A stretch of DNA of 64,000 nucleotides from Adineta vaga (GCA_021613535.1 CP075492.1:4712001-4776000); one strand, 5' to 3'. Shown: positions 11,452-23,548, counted from the first letter of the stretch. The notes: a model not told the origin generated them from the sequence alone. Program-made: numbers and translations.

Positions 11452-12727
11452 TCATGAACTAGCGTCCGTTGTAGGTGCTAACAGTACTGGTAGTATTTCA
11501 CCTGCAGGACCTTCGAAATGAAAACTAAAAAAAGCATTTGAAAGATAAAAGAATTCAAAAACAACTCACGTCGCAGCAGAAGTTGAAGGAGTTGATTCAA
11601 TATTGACTTCAGCCACGGGAATGCCTTTCATTGACAACATAGAAGCGTAAAGTGCCGCCGGATACACAACAGCTGATGTTCCTACCTATGAATCAATCCT
11701 CTATAGATTATTTAAATGAAAAATAGAAAAGTAAACGTACAACTAAGAAGAGATCACATTGATCCATTTCTTCATTAATCTTTTTTAAAACATCAGGCCA
11801 AAGTACTTCATTAAACCAAACAACATGTGGACGAACAAGAGATTGACATTGTCGACAACAAGGAAGATCTTTCAATGGAATTTCACTACCATTCTCAACA
11901 TCCGGTAATCTTATAAATTTGATTAAAAAAAAACAATCAATTCCAATACTGATTATCAAAAGACAACAAATATATTTACCCTCGACCTCGTAAAGCTTCA
12001 CAAATCGGATTATCATTATTTTCTTCTACCAAACTACATGATGTACACCGAATTTTGAAAAGATTACCTAATATACAACAATAAATCCATCATTTCACAA
12101 ACATCTACTTACCATGCATTTCAATCAGATTAGAAGTACCTGCTCGTCGATGAAGTCCTATTTAGAAAACACAACACACGATATTTTTCTTACTATTCTT
12201 ATCGAATTAACTAACCATCAATATTTTGCGTTAAAACAACAAATCGTTTTCCCTCTTTTTCAAAGCGTTTTTCAGCTTCTACTAACGCGTAATGAGCCTA
12301 AAATGATACCAAAGAAATCTGTTTTATACATAAACAAATTTCGAAGTTACGAAAACCTTATTGGGTTCTTTAGTTTGAACAAGTTCTCGTCGATATTGAT
12401 AGAATTCCCAAATGAGCGATGGTGATTGAGCAAAAGCGGCTGGCGTTGCTAATTCCTAATAGAAAATAATGTTCAGTATAAAAACGGACAATTTTCTTTC
12501 TGAATCCAAAAAAGAAAACAAACCGTTGCTTTAAATTGTCGCCAGAGACCACCAGATCCTCGAAATGTTGGAACACCAGATTCAGCTGAAATACCTGCAC
12601 CTGTTAATACCAAGACTGAACGAGCTTTGGCAAATAATTCGCGGAATTTTTCGAATTTCGGATCGGTCTATGAAGAAAAGTTTTATAAATTAAAAACTAC
12701 AAGATTCTATACCGTAGAAAAAGCCAT
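11452..12727 (-). CDS. SIRT5: Sirtuin, SIRT5-type NAD-dependent lysine deacylase
   Basis: Nine small exons (12727-12713, 12667-12524, 12455-12357, 12297-12216, 12157-12113, 12067-11980, 11909-11741, 11685-11570, 11524-11452) join in frame to 276 residues. Visible are the NAD-binding [28 protein letters not shown] with the catalytic HG (EMHGN), a four-Cys zinc site (CTSC, CRQC) and [17 protein letters not shown] retains the Tyr and Arg that in SIRT5 bind succinyl, malonyl or glutaryl groups, so class III desuccinylase activity is expected. [13 protein letters not shown] is also SIRT5-like. No long mitochondrial presequence is evident: the first exon encodes only MAFST. Convergent with the RBR gene. 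Confidence 0.93.
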
Positions 12728-13477
12728 GTTTCAAAAACTGTTTCGTACAAGAAACGACTCAAATCTGTTTAGATGTCAAATATCTGAAATAATTTATATA
12801 TTTCTTTCGATTTCATCATAAAATTGCAGAAATTGCATAAGTCAAAATATGTATACAGAAACTAAAAAGGTGTCTTTAATAACAGAAGAAAAGAAGAAAA
12901 AAACTACGGTTACCAACATGTGTCTCATGTACGTCGGCTAACGTGACTATGAAGTAATCTCATATCTTCTATAGGGTCAGTAGAAATATGCTATTTCAGG
13001 ACAACAGTTGTGTCTGTCTGGCCAGGATATTCTCAATTTGGATTGACTAAATTGAAACATTCAACTATTAATCATTTCGACAATCAATATCTTACTTCCT
13101 TCTTGCAACGTCTTAATTGACTATCTGTGAATTGTTCGTCTATTATTAGTAATACTCTCAGTTTATAGGACTCCTCTTACGAAAATATTTTTAAAATATG
13201 CTGAAATATTTAGATCTTCTATGATAGTGAAAATTTCATTTCTTCCGTTCTGTTTGTATTAAATTGAATTTTCAATGACTAATTTTTTCTTTCACCGTAT
13301 TTCAACAAGATATTTGTATAGCATAAAACGAAAAAGAAATCTAAAGAATCACGTGGTCTGCTTTATGACAGAACAGAGAAGAGATAAACAATATTCATAT
13401 TCCTTTTTACTTTTCTACTAGACGAAAAAACGATCATATAAATAGGATACCTTTTACTAAAATCAATAGAAATCAAC
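12728..13477. other. Intergenic region upstream of SIRT5
   Basis: About 750 bp. It contains the SIRT5 5' flank and, near its right end, a TATA-like CATATAAATAGG at about 13434. No supportable gene was seen. Confidence 0.5.
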
Positions 13478-13618
13478 ATGTTAATAAACGATGATGACGT
13501 ACATTTGTCTCCTCTCGATGGTTATAATAAAGATAATCGTGTTGATATTGTAGCTGAAGAGGCATTCTCGAAACGACAAACACTCACATGTGTACGCTTC
13601 GATTTTGATACAGAATAA
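13478..13618 (+). CDS. Possible short hypothetical protein, 46 residues
   Basis: An ATG frame lying about 40 bp downstream of a TATA-like sequence. It is acidic (MLINDDDVHLSP...FDFDTE) with codon choice similar to neighbouring genes. No family was recognised. It may be a stranded first exon of a lost gene rather than a working short gene. Confidence 0.25.
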   Translation: MLINDDDVHLSPLDGYNKDNRVDIVAEEAFSKRQTLTCVRFDFDTE

Positions 13619-14087
13619 TCCAATGATTTTTATATGTATATTGTGATCGAATCATTTTTATTATCAAATTCTGATAATACCCAATGACAACTACAAATGT
13701 GATTTGATCAAATACCTAATTTTCATCTATTATGACTTAGTTTATGATTAGAAGGTTTTCGAAGTGTGTCAGTTCGTCGACTGAGTTTTGAAAGAATAAT
13801 CAATTGTAATAAATCGAATTATTTCGAAAACCAAGTAATACGTCAAATCTTCAAGTGTTTTGTATTTATCTCCTGTGGAGTACAACTTACCAATATGTTT
13901 TTCTTTGCGTTTGTATATTCTAATGACATGTGATAAAGAAGAAAAAAACCGTGATCTTGAAATAAATACTTACCTTGAGAATGACAAAAGCATCTTTGAC
14001 GGGTTTTTTTCCAACATACGCAATGAATATAATAACCGAAGCAATACGTCTTGATTTGTATTAAATTGAAGAATTATTTAATATAAA
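13619..14087. other. Spacer without a supportable gene
   Basis: About 470 bp. The 64-codon frame at 13860-14054 lacks any recognisable feature and is treated as chance. Confidence 0.5.
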
Positions 14088-14947
14088 ATGAATTTTGAAT
14101 CTTTACCAAATTCAATAATATTAATTCTATTTGAATATTTTTCACTTATTGAACTGTTCGATTATTTTTCTTGTCATGAATTTAAACTTCATCAATTTGT
14201 TAATTTACAATCAATAACAATATCAAATATTAAATCAAAAGAAATATTCGATGAAATAATAATTGAATGTTCTTATCTGACACATTTCACATTACTCGAA
14301 TGTGCAATTAAAATGCATGAACATGATAATGTCGGATATTTTTTTGGATAAATGAACATCAATGGTTTATTCGATGTCATTGGTATTCAATAGATAAAAA
14401 TGAGCTATTTAATTTTGTTGATGTATTTACAATACCATATGCATTTGAGAAATTTTGGGAAGATAATATTTGTCTTGTAGGAAAATCAACTGCCTTATAT
14501 GATAATGAATATTTACGATGTCCGGAAGTAAAAACATTAAATTATGGATCTTCATCTTTTACAGATCCTATTCGATCTCGTATACGTTTTAATAATCTTG
14601 AACATGTATCATCATCATTACCATTAAATGAACGATTTTATTCTATTGTTTCAAGATTTAATCGACTTCAATCACTTTTCATTTATACAGAAAAGAATAA
14701 CAATATAAATAATATTCGATTTCAATTACAACTTATACTTGATCAAGCAACTCATCTTCATTCACTTGAATTTAGTACATGGTCACGAACTGATTCTGAA
14801 GCACCATTTATAGGATTATACAGTCATTCTGTTCGTCAATTAGATTTAATCAGATTTATTTTTAATGATCAAACTTATCATTTTGATGAAAAGGAAATAA
14901 TTCAATTGAGTCGTTCATCTTTAGGTATGCAAATATGGATTCAGTGA
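14088..14947 (+). pseudogene. F-box/LRR-like gene, frameshifted
   Basis: The start (LPNSIILILFEYFSLIEL) is an F-box-like helix pair. The frame stops at 14351, but the next frame immediately continues with matching composition (INEHQWFIRCHWYS to the stop at 14947). The switch falls in a run of seven Ts near 14338-14345, as if one base were missing. The stretch right after the F-box is also short compared with the intact F-box gene at 59351. Either a real one-base deletion in a decaying gene or an assembly indel in a homopolymer. F-box proteins recruit substrates to SCF ubiquitin ligases. Confidence 0.65.
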
Positions 14948-15140
14948 AATTTAGACTTTCAACATTGTTTTTTAATCTTTTTAATTATTTCTATTGATTA
15001 TTAATAAACAAGATTTGTTTTAACTGAATAAAAGATGATATTACAGTCATGTTGTTCTTGAAAACACGTTGAATATATTGTCTGATTGATTTGATATTCT
15101 TACTGAGATTTCCTAAATGAAGTTTATTTCGAGGTTAATC

Positions 15141-15260
15141 ACAATTCATTGCATTCGGTAAATCTTATTTATTAGCAAATATAAGAATAGATTTTTCTTG
15201 AAAGCTTTCATCATTTACCAATTGATGAAGCTTTTCACGTGTATCATCAATCAATTCTTG
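15141..15260 (-). pseudogene. ADP-ribosylation factor (ARF) relic
   Basis: On the minus strand the frame reads IDDTREKLHQLVNDE, then SILIFANK, a stop, then DLPNAM. This is the ARF segment containing the guanine-specificity NKQD motif, with the Gln codon CAA changed to TAA. Sequence 3' of it is only loosely ARF-like, and no P-loop exon was found upstream. It is a fragment of a dead small-GTPase copy. Confidence 0.75.
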
Positions 15261-15422
15261 AGGGTGTGGGTGTTTTTCTCTTGTTTTTTTCCGACAAAAT
15301 GTATATATAATCAGCAGAATAAAAATGAAAATTTATTTTTAACTTCGAGGCAAAAACAAATTTCTCTTGTCTAGATTATAAAAAAAAGAAAAAACAAAGT
15401 GTTCTTTATCATGTCTCAGTCA

Positions 15423-17585
15423 TCAATTATTGGCGTTTAATCGCACTTCAATCTGTTTGACTGTAATTGGATTCATGTATTGTTTATGTTCTTCAAAGAA
15501 TGTTCGTACTCTTGGTAACATTTCTGTCCACGATGTTTTAAATTCTGAATATAATGGTTTAACAAATTTCATTCGACCAATAATTTCCAGAAATTTAAAT
15601 ATATCTTCAATAGGTTTATCATATTTCACTCGAATACATAATTGATACCAACGAAAACGAATTTCACAATTCGAATATTTCGACATTTCACAATCGATAT
15701 CCATTTGTTTAATAAAATCATAAGTTATTGTCGATTGTTTGTTTAAAAGAAGATTTAATAAATAAGCCACTTGATTAGCATTTAAAGAATTCATCTGATC
15801 ATTTGTTATTGCTATTTGTTGATCAGCTAATTGTCGACATTGTTGTTCGAGTTGAGTAGAAAAATCATGAGTTACTGGAGGCATACCAGGCGTATATAAC
15901 CATGATTGCCAATCAACAGCTGGTGCTTGAGGAAAATACGATTGAAAATATTGAATAAAATCATCAGTATTTAAGATTTTGCCACCAAATTTAATGATAT
16001 ATGCACGAAGAAATTCATCAAATTTAGATTCAGAACCGACAATATTCTGTTCTAAATGCCAGAGAAGTGCGGCACCTTTGTAATATTGAACTATAAACAA
16101 AGTAAAAACAGATATATTCTACTTTTGTTTTTTGACACTAAAGAAATCTTTTACCTGAACTATAAGCATCATCTGGATCAACATTATGTAAACGATAAAC
16201 AAGACAAGTATATGGATGATCATTTCCCCATGTTGCTACAGCTGTTTTTAATTCTTGCCATTGTTGAGCAGCATGAAATCGTCTTATTTCATTTCCATTT
16301 GTTGGACTTAAATTTCCAAGTATTTTCGCTTCGATAAACGATGTAAAACCTTCATTTAACCAGAAATGTTCCCAATTTTCATTCGTAACCAAATTTCCTA
16401 CAATAATAATTCGTCACACAATGAATCATTTTCAAAACAGAAAAAACTCACCTGTCCAAGAATGTGTCATTTCATGAGCGATTGTACTTATTAATGAACG
16501 ATCACCCGCAAGTAATGTTGGAGTCAAAAAATTCATACACGGATTTTCCATACCTCCATCTTTATCAAAAGAATAGAAAATTTAGTTTGAAAAGATTCGA
16601 TTAAGATATTTACATGGAAATGATGGTGGTAGAACAAGAAAATCGTATCTTTTCCATTGATATTTTCCAAGAAGATCTTCAGCAGCCGTAAGAAAACGTT
16701 CTGATTCTTCAAATTCATGTTGACATTGTTGGATCATACTTGGTTCAGTCCAAACACGAATACGTGAACTTAAATCATGGGAAACTAAATGTCCAACAGC
16801 AATTGCAATTAAATACGATGCAATCGGTTGTTTTTGTTCAAAATAAAATGTATTTGTTGTTTCATCATGTTTCGTTTGTAAACCACTCATTAACTAAATA
16901 AATATTCAAATGAAAAATAGTCTCGTTTTTTTGCTCTCGTTTTATACATACGACAGTCAATGGTTTTGGACAAGTCACTTTCGCTGAATATGTACTTTTA
17001 ACACCCGGCGTATCTTGACATGGATATAATGATCGTGCATGAATAGCTTGACATTGACTAAACATATATGGATATTGTTTGTCAGCTGTTTGTTCTTTTG
17101 TTAACCATTGCAGAGCCATACATTTTGTACTTGATGTTGAATATAAAATAACAATTGAGAGAAGTGAATCTTGAGGAATATCATTCATTTCAATAATTAA
17201 GGATTCACGTTCGAGATCAACTTTAAATGGAAGAATTTTTTCATTGGTTTCCGATTTTAATAGAACTTTTTTGATATCTAAATGTCGAGAATCGAGCACA
17301 AGTAGATTGCCATGATTATTAGGTATTTCATGATTTTCTGTTATTATTGTTGATGAACGATCACATGATTGATTATCCAATAATTGAACATCAAGTCGAA
17401 CAAAACCATCGAGAATATGTGAATCAAAATTGACTGTTAAATCAAAATGAGTATGAACTATTCGATATCGATTGAAACTTGAAAGAGAATTTGGATCATA
17501 AAAAAGGCGAGCACGTTCGTTCTAAAAGAAAATAAGATTGTTATTAAATAAGAAATTCAATCGAAAATTGTATTACTTCAGTCAT
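15423..17585 (-). CDS. LTA4H: Leukotriene A4 hydrolase-type M1 aminopeptidase
   Basis: Six exons (17585-17577, 17521-16952, 16893-16614, 16559-16452, 16397-16155, 16090-15423) join in frame to 625 residues, close to the family's usual 610. The zinc site is HEMTHSW with the downstream Glu in [20 protein letters not shown] is the substrate-binding GxMEN motif, completed across a splice junction. [29 protein letters not shown] and the C-terminal helical domain (NSEIRFRW-like [21 protein letters not shown]) are typical. The family is a cytosolic aminopeptidase; vertebrate members also make leukotriene B4, which cannot be assumed here. It lies about 95 bp downstream of the PPR gene on the same strand. 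Confidence 0.93.
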
Positions 17586-17680
17586 TGAAGATTTAAATTA
17601 ATCGTTATCTGAAACATAAACAAAACATTTTAGTAGATTATAATACAAAGAGAATGAAAAGAAAACTATTTCTTTATCAT

Positions 17681-18783
17681 TCATTTTTTTCTTGAGAATA
17701 TTTTCTTCCAATTATATTCTTCATAAGAACTATCAGGACTTTTTAATAATCCAAGTTGTTCACATGCATCACATACAGCCATAAATGTAATTAAATCCGG
17801 TCGAAATGCCAATGGTCCTAATGAATTCCTATCGTTTTCTTTCATTTGTTCGAATAAATCTAAAACTTTGAATGGAATATGATTAATTAAATACGCTTTC
17901 ATTAGCGAATTATATGTGCTTGTTTCACAGAGAGTCATTTCTTGAAAAATCTTTTCTGCTGAACTAATTTCATAAATTTTTCCATAAAAATCAATTAATG
18001 CATTTTGTAAATGAACATGTTGAATATCTAATGTCGATAATAATTCTTTATGAAGAATTTTACCACGTTGTTTATCACGTAGAATCGTACAAGCTAAATG
18101 AATGATGAAATTTATAGAAGAAGATTCTAGATTATAGTTCAAACCATTGAGAAGAAAAATGTAAGTCACATTATCAGGTGAAAGTTTTGATCCGATTTTG
18201 TCAATACATGAAAAACATTGTTCAGGTTTATGATTTCGAAGATAACCTTTCTAACAGAGAAAAGTTTGTATTTATCTTGTGAAATCAAAACGGAAAGTTG
18301 TGTCTAACCAACATTGAATTGTAAACAATGATATCACATTCAGGTAGATGACGAATTCGTTCGAAAATTCTTTCCGCTAGAAAATAAAAGATTTGTAGAA
18401 TGTCGAGGATGTGATTTACCTTGATCGATCATTTGAAATTTCATGTACATATTGATTAAAGATGTTTGAAGGCGAAGATGATTTTTCCATGAATGAGATT
18501 GATCAATGAATTTTTCAATTTGACGAGCACGTTCAATCTGACCGGAGCGAGTGCATGTATCAAGAATAATTAATAGAGATTTAACTGTAACTTTATTTTG
18601 TTTGACTAGATTATCAAAAAAACGGAATGCACATTCGTGATCATCACGAGAATTTAATGTTTTTAACAATTCATTGGATGAATTTTGAGATGGCCAAGCT
18701 CGTTTGATAGAATAGTTTGATATGAAAAATGGAGAATAAATCAGTCGTAAAATTCCTGAACTAGTTTTTGTAAAACTAATCAT
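17681..18783 (-). CDS. Pentatricopeptide repeat (PPR) protein, short
   Basis: Three exons (18783-18420, 18376-18309, 18250-17681) join in frame to 333 residues. Several degenerate 35-residue PPR units are visible, for example TSLINMYMKFQMIDQAERIFERI, DIIVYNSML, NALIDFYGKIYEISSAEKIFQEM, STYNSLMKAY and DLITFMAVCDACEQLGLL. PPR proteins bind organellar RNA, and the basic, Ser-rich N-terminus (ISFTKTSSGILRLIYSPFF) could be a mitochondrial presequence. The last repeat breaks off and is followed by an unrelated Ser/Lys-rich tail, so the protein may have lost C-terminal repeats. Confidence 0.75.
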
Positions 18784-19154
18784 TTTCTTTTACTTCCGTT
18801 TTTAAATAAATATTTAATCTTATACGTGTAAATAATTTAAAAGAGAAATTTGAATGGTTAAGACGATCTACCATAGAGATTAGATTGTTAAAAGAGGTCA
18901 GTATTTCTCATATGTATACTATTGTTTTTGAATAATAACTTCAAATTCTTAGGTGCGAGTTTGATTAGAATCTAAGCACAAAGCGTTGATTTACGTGATA
19001 TACAAGGACGAAACTTCATCGAAATTGTTATCAGCGAAAGAATTGGTTTTTTCCATACATAGCCACAAACTTTTGATAAGAAGTTTCATTTGAATCTTTT
19101 TTTTTCTTTTTTTTGTTGACATGCATATTTTGACGATAATAACAAAGTATACTA
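18784..19154. other. Divergent promoter region
   Basis: About 370 bp between the PPR gene (minus) and the PARP-like membrane gene (plus). No further gene is supported. Confidence 0.55.
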
Positions 19155-20518
19155 ATGTGTTGTAATTGTCCACGCTTTTATAAAACTCGTACTACAATCT
19201 TAGCTTTTCTATCCTTGTGTGAAGCACTATGTCTTAGTTTTCGAATATTCACTTTCGTCTCTCCGGCGATTTCAAAAAATGAAACATTTGCTTTGGAAAA
19301 TATCGCAAATCTAACTGATCCGATTGCTATTGCATTTATGTTGGATTGGACTAGTTCAATTATGGCTACTCTAATGGGAATTATGATCGTACTTTTCATT
19401 GCGTTAATTCAATGTTTTTGTTGTTTGGCATGTATTTATGCAATCTGTAGAACAGGTTCAAGAAAAAATCGAAAAGGTTGTTGTGAATCGTTCGGTGGTT
19501 TCAAAGCACTACATCGATTTATTTCCTTTGATTGTAATTGTCCATGTTATCGTGCACGACCAAAACTTCGATTTCGTTTACGAGCTGTTTTTCTCTTTCT
19601 ATGCATGTTATTGCGAGGTGCAGCGATTTATTTGTATTGGTCAGTCTCAAGTAAGTTTCACTCGTTTTTATAACCTATAAAATTTCGTTAACTTGAATAC
19701 CCTTGATTTTTCTAGAAATTGATGCGCGCGGTAAATCAAATTTTTATACATGTTCGGTTTCATTGATATTTATTTTTACAACATTTCTACTCGATTTATA
19801 TCACTATGGAGTTTGGTGGTGTTATACTCCATCCGTAGATACTCGATGTCACTGTCGATCATCGAAACATAAACGTTATTTGCCCTATCATATAGTTGGC
19901 GACGAAAATCGTAAAGATGTGACGGGTGATCGTGAATGTATTAGTAAAGACTGTCGAAATCGACATTTAAGTCATGTGCTTGTTTTTCATGGGAAAAGTT
20001 ATAGGCCACAACCTCGTTGGTCAAAAATTAAAGCACGAGATCGTCATGCAACATACATTGGTTTTCATACGACAACTCCTGTTGCGGCTGTTTCAATTGT
20101 TCACTCTGAATTTCGTCCAAGTGAGGAAGGTATGCTTGGTGTAGGTGTTTACTTTGCTCGATCAATCGAAAGTACACATGGGAAAGCACAGGCTGGACGA
20201 GCTGGTGGTGCTTGTATCATAGCTGTAATTCAAATGGGAAGAGTATTCGAATTTAACAAAGAAACAATCTATCCGCCGACAAAAAATGCGCCCGTTGACA
20301 GATATTTGTTTAATTATGTTCGAAAAACAGAATGGACAGAGGAGTACGACACATGTTATATGAATCATCCCGATGAGAGTAAAGATGAATTTTGTATTAA
20401 AAATCCTAAAAAACAAATTCTCAAATGGATTGTATTAATTGATGAAGAGCATGATACAAAAGTGAAAAAATATGGTCTCGATACTGAATTTGATTCAACT
20501 ATATGTCAGTGCGTTTGA
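19155..20518 (+). CDS. Multi-pass membrane protein with a cytosolic PARP/Gig2-like domain
   Basis: Two exons (19155-19650, 19716-20518; 65-bp intron) give 432 residues. The first 210 residues carry about four hydrophobic segments (ILAFLSLCEALCLSF, IMIVLFIALIQCFCCLACIY, VFLFLCMLLRGAAIYLYW, SLIFIFTTFLLDLYHYGVW) separated by Cys- and Arg-rich loops. The C-terminal part looks like a PARP-type ADP-ribosyltransferase fold related to Gig2 proteins: YIGFHTTTPVAAVSIV, EGMLGVGVYFARSIE, ACIIAVIQMGRVFEF, LKWIVLID. The canonical H-G-T is HTT and the Tyr in GVYFAR is kept. A catalytic Glu is not evident, so mono-ADP-ribosylation or a non-catalytic role are both possible. Confidence 0.72.
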
Positions 20519-20648
20519 ACATGACATATACTTTTATATTAGAAACAAACAGTATAGTCTATGGATAAAATTTTTCTTGTTTTTAACTGCATCTTGTATA
20601 TGTCTATAAAGATGATTACTGTAATCAGCTTATTGTTTTGAGATAAAT

Positions 20649-21724
20649 TTAGGTTAACTTAATTGTTGATACATTCTGTTGACTAGAATCATCACATGTT
20701 TGATTTTGAATAATGATTGGTTCAATTCTTCGATGTGATCGATTTGCTGATCGACAACATTTTCTTCTCACTAGATGTTTGATTTGTCGACGAAAACGTG
20801 TTGATGACAAGACGAACACGTAAAAACTGATCTAAACGACAAAATCATTCTCTTTCACAACTAAAAACATTCTCATACCACACAATTTCCATATGACAAT
20901 GCACCAGTAATCGATCCAATCATATAATTAATTGCAAATGACATGGAATGATTGGTGGGAAATGATTTATTGACTGAATAGATTCGAAAAATAGTGTAAG
21001 GTAAACTTAAACAAATAGCAACAATGACACGACTAAATGTCATTGCTGTTAATTGATGATCGATTTGTCGTCGATAAATTGGAATTTGTCGACGAACAAG
21101 ATGACGAACATTATAAAAAGCAAATAGACTGAAAGCAACTGAAATCGTTATGGGAAGAAGACCAATTAATACTGGATAATAAAAAAAGATATAATAATTT
21201 GCAATAATCGATTCGTAAATAACACAAGCTAACAATGGTAAACGAATTTCGAAGAATACTAATGAAATAATCACATGTACGATCATCAGAGAGAGACTAC
21301 CAATGATCAATTTTCGAAAAAATATTTTTGTATTTAATCGTCGAATTTGATATGAATGATGTGTCGAAAGGAATTGATCAAAAGCAGCAAAACAAATCAA
21401 GGAAATAAATATGAAATGAAATGCTTGTATGGCTGTTGTTTTGATTTTACACCAGATGATAGAATTCGTTATTGCATTGATATTAAATTCATATTGAAGA
21501 ATATAGGAAATCAATTCGATAGACATTCGACAAAGATTTATAATGGATTCAAGGAAAAATATATATCCACATGATTTCGTTCGTAATGAACGTAATGTTG
21601 AAAAAAGAATGAGATTTAAACAATGACCAAAAAGTCCACTAATTAAATATAGAATACTGATATAGAGGACAAAAGTATCTGTATTAAATAGAATTCTTTC
21701 TGCTACTGTTGATGAAGACATCAT
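20649..21724 (-). CDS. Rhodopsin-like GPCR, copy 1 of a three-member cluster
   Basis: Two exons (21724-20879, 20831-20649; 47-bp intron inside TM7) give 342 residues. The start at 21724 (MMSSSTVAER) is chosen because it aligns with copy 3; the frame stays open to 21814. Seven hydrophobic segments are visible. The TM3 end reads FAAFDQFLSTHHSYQ, with DQF in place of DRY. The TM6 side carries RRQIPIYRRQIDHQLTAM, shared with the other copies. TM7 has SFYVFVLSSTRFRRQ, followed by a basic tail. Ligand unknown; this subgroup resembles orphan peptide-type receptors. Confidence 0.82.
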
Positions 21725-22117
21725 ATGTCGACTGAAAATGTAATGAGAAAAATTAATCTTCATATTCTCTTTAACGTTAATGCACCAATGAGATAGAGAA
21801 ATGAAGGTATTCAAAAGATTTTAATTTAGTTCCGCGCGTTTTTCAATTTCCTTTTTTTTGATTTCAACGGATAATAAATAAAAAGGAAGTCAAAGCATGA
21901 TTATAAAAAAAATGCAAATTTTCAAGCTTTTGAGTAGAATGATTTAGCAAAAAACAGATTTGGCCTTATCATCACTTACTTTTCTATTTAAAACTAAGAT
22001 AAAATTTTATTTGCCTGGTCATTTAACAGCAATAGCATAGTTCCCGTTCTATAAATGACGTTCTTTTTCTCTTATCTGATAAAAAAAATACTGACATAAC
22101 AAAAAAACAACCTCAAT
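21725..22117. other. Divergent spacer between GPCR copy 1 and cathepsin L
   Basis: About 390 bp of 5' flank for both genes. No additional gene was seen. Confidence 0.5.
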
Positions 22118-22126
22118 TATAAAAAG
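22118..22126 (+). promoter_or_regulatory. TATA box of the cathepsin L gene
   Basis: TATAAAAAG lies about 70 bp upstream of the cathepsin L start codon, consistent with a strongly expressed gene having a short 5' UTR. Confidence 0.55.
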
Positions 22127-22186
22127 CACGATTGAATTCAGTTTTTCTTCAGTAGTTCTCCTTTCAACAAGTGTACGATATCAACA

Positions 22187-23427
22187 ATGAAAGCTTTCAT
22201 TGCCCTCTGTCTTTTCTTTGTTTGCGTTTATTCAGCACCAACATTCAATAATTTATTGGATGAACCATGGGCTTTATTCAAACGTACCTATGAAAAACAA
22301 TATGCAGCTGTCGATGAAGAAATCAATCGGTATACATAACAATAATAAACTCTTATTAATGTAAATAAATTTTTGATTTGTTTTGTTTTTCGTAGTCGAT
22401 CCATCTGGGAAGCTAACCTTGCTATGATTCGTAGTCATAATCTTGAAGCCGATATTGGTGTTCATACTTATACATTAAAAATGAATCACCTTGGTGATAT
22501 GGTATATTGATATATACTTGATTTAGTGAGAAAAATATATGTGTTTTTGTTATAGACAAATGAAGAAATCAACAACAAAATGAATGGTCTTGATATGAGT
22601 TTAAAAAACAAACTCAATGTTGATCGTCATACCTTCAGAGCTCCAGCTAATGTTGTCGTTCCTGATGCTGTTGGTAAGAATGAATGATGAATGAATACAC
22701 ATAAATTGTCTTTGTATGTTTGAATAGATTGGCGAACAAAAGGATACGTTACACCAGTTAAAGATCAAGCTCAATGTGGTTCATGCTGGGCTTTTTCAGC
22801 CACTGGTTCACTCGAAGGTCAACATTTCGCTAAAACTCAACAACTTGTTTCACTTTCCGAACAAAACTTAGTCGACTGTTCCGGCACACAAGGTAACATG
22901 GGATGCCGTGGTGGTTTAATGGATTATGCTTTTCAATATATCAAAGTTAACAATGGTATTGATACTGAAAGCACCTATCCATATGAAGCTCGTGATGATA
23001 CATGCCGATTCAACGTTAAAAATGTTGGTGCTACTGATACTGTAAGTGATCATTTTATTCGTTGAATTGTAGGAAAAGTTTTTCTATCATCCTGATTCTC
23101 TAGGGTTTCGTTGATGTTACAACACGTGATGAAAATGCTTTACAAACAGCCATTGCTACAGTTGGTCCAATCTCTGTTGCTATTGATGCTTCACAAAGTT
23201 CATTCCACTTCTATCACTCCGGTGTCTATAATGAACCCGCTTGCTCATCATATCAACTTGATCACGGTGTTTTAGCTGTTGGTTATGACAGTCAAGATGG
23301 AAAAGATTATTATATTGTCAAAAATTCATGGGGCACATCATGGGGTAGCAATGGTTACATCTGGATGAGTCGAAACAAAAACAACCAATGTGGTATTGCT
23401 ACAATGGCTAGTTATCCACTTGTTTAA
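22187..23427 (+). CDS. Cathepsin L-like cysteine protease precursor
   Basis: Five exons (22187-22329, 22396-22501, 22556-22673, 22728-23041, 23104-23427) join in frame to 334 residues, the usual cathepsin L length. It has a signal peptide ([18 protein letters not shown]) and an I29 propeptide with an ERFNIN-type pattern (W replacing F). The mature domain begins near [15 protein letters not shown]. Catalytic residues are Cys in QCGSCWAFS, His in [11 protein letters not shown] and Asn in [21 protein letters not shown] is typical of the L clade. Likely lysosomal or digestive. It lies between GPCR copies 1 and 2 on the opposite strand. Confidence 0.95.
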
Positions 23428-23484
23428 ATTATATATCAATTCGTATTTATTTCTTTTTATAATGAAATTTCTTTTCATTCAATT

Positions 23485-23490
23485 AATAAA
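23485..23490 (+). terminator. Polyadenylation signal of the cathepsin L gene
   Basis: AATAAA about 57 bp after the stop codon and just ahead of the convergent 3' end of GPCR copy 2. Confidence 0.55.
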
Positions 23491-23548
23491 AAAATTAACA
23501 TATTAGAATTTAATCTTCGCTCTTGTTATAATACTTAATCATTTGTCA

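Noticed and set aside
15253-15268. GGGTGTGGGTGT, resembling two units of a TGTGGG-type telomeric repeat
   Set aside because: Only about two units, with no array or retroelement nearby; G/T-rich patches this short occur by chance.
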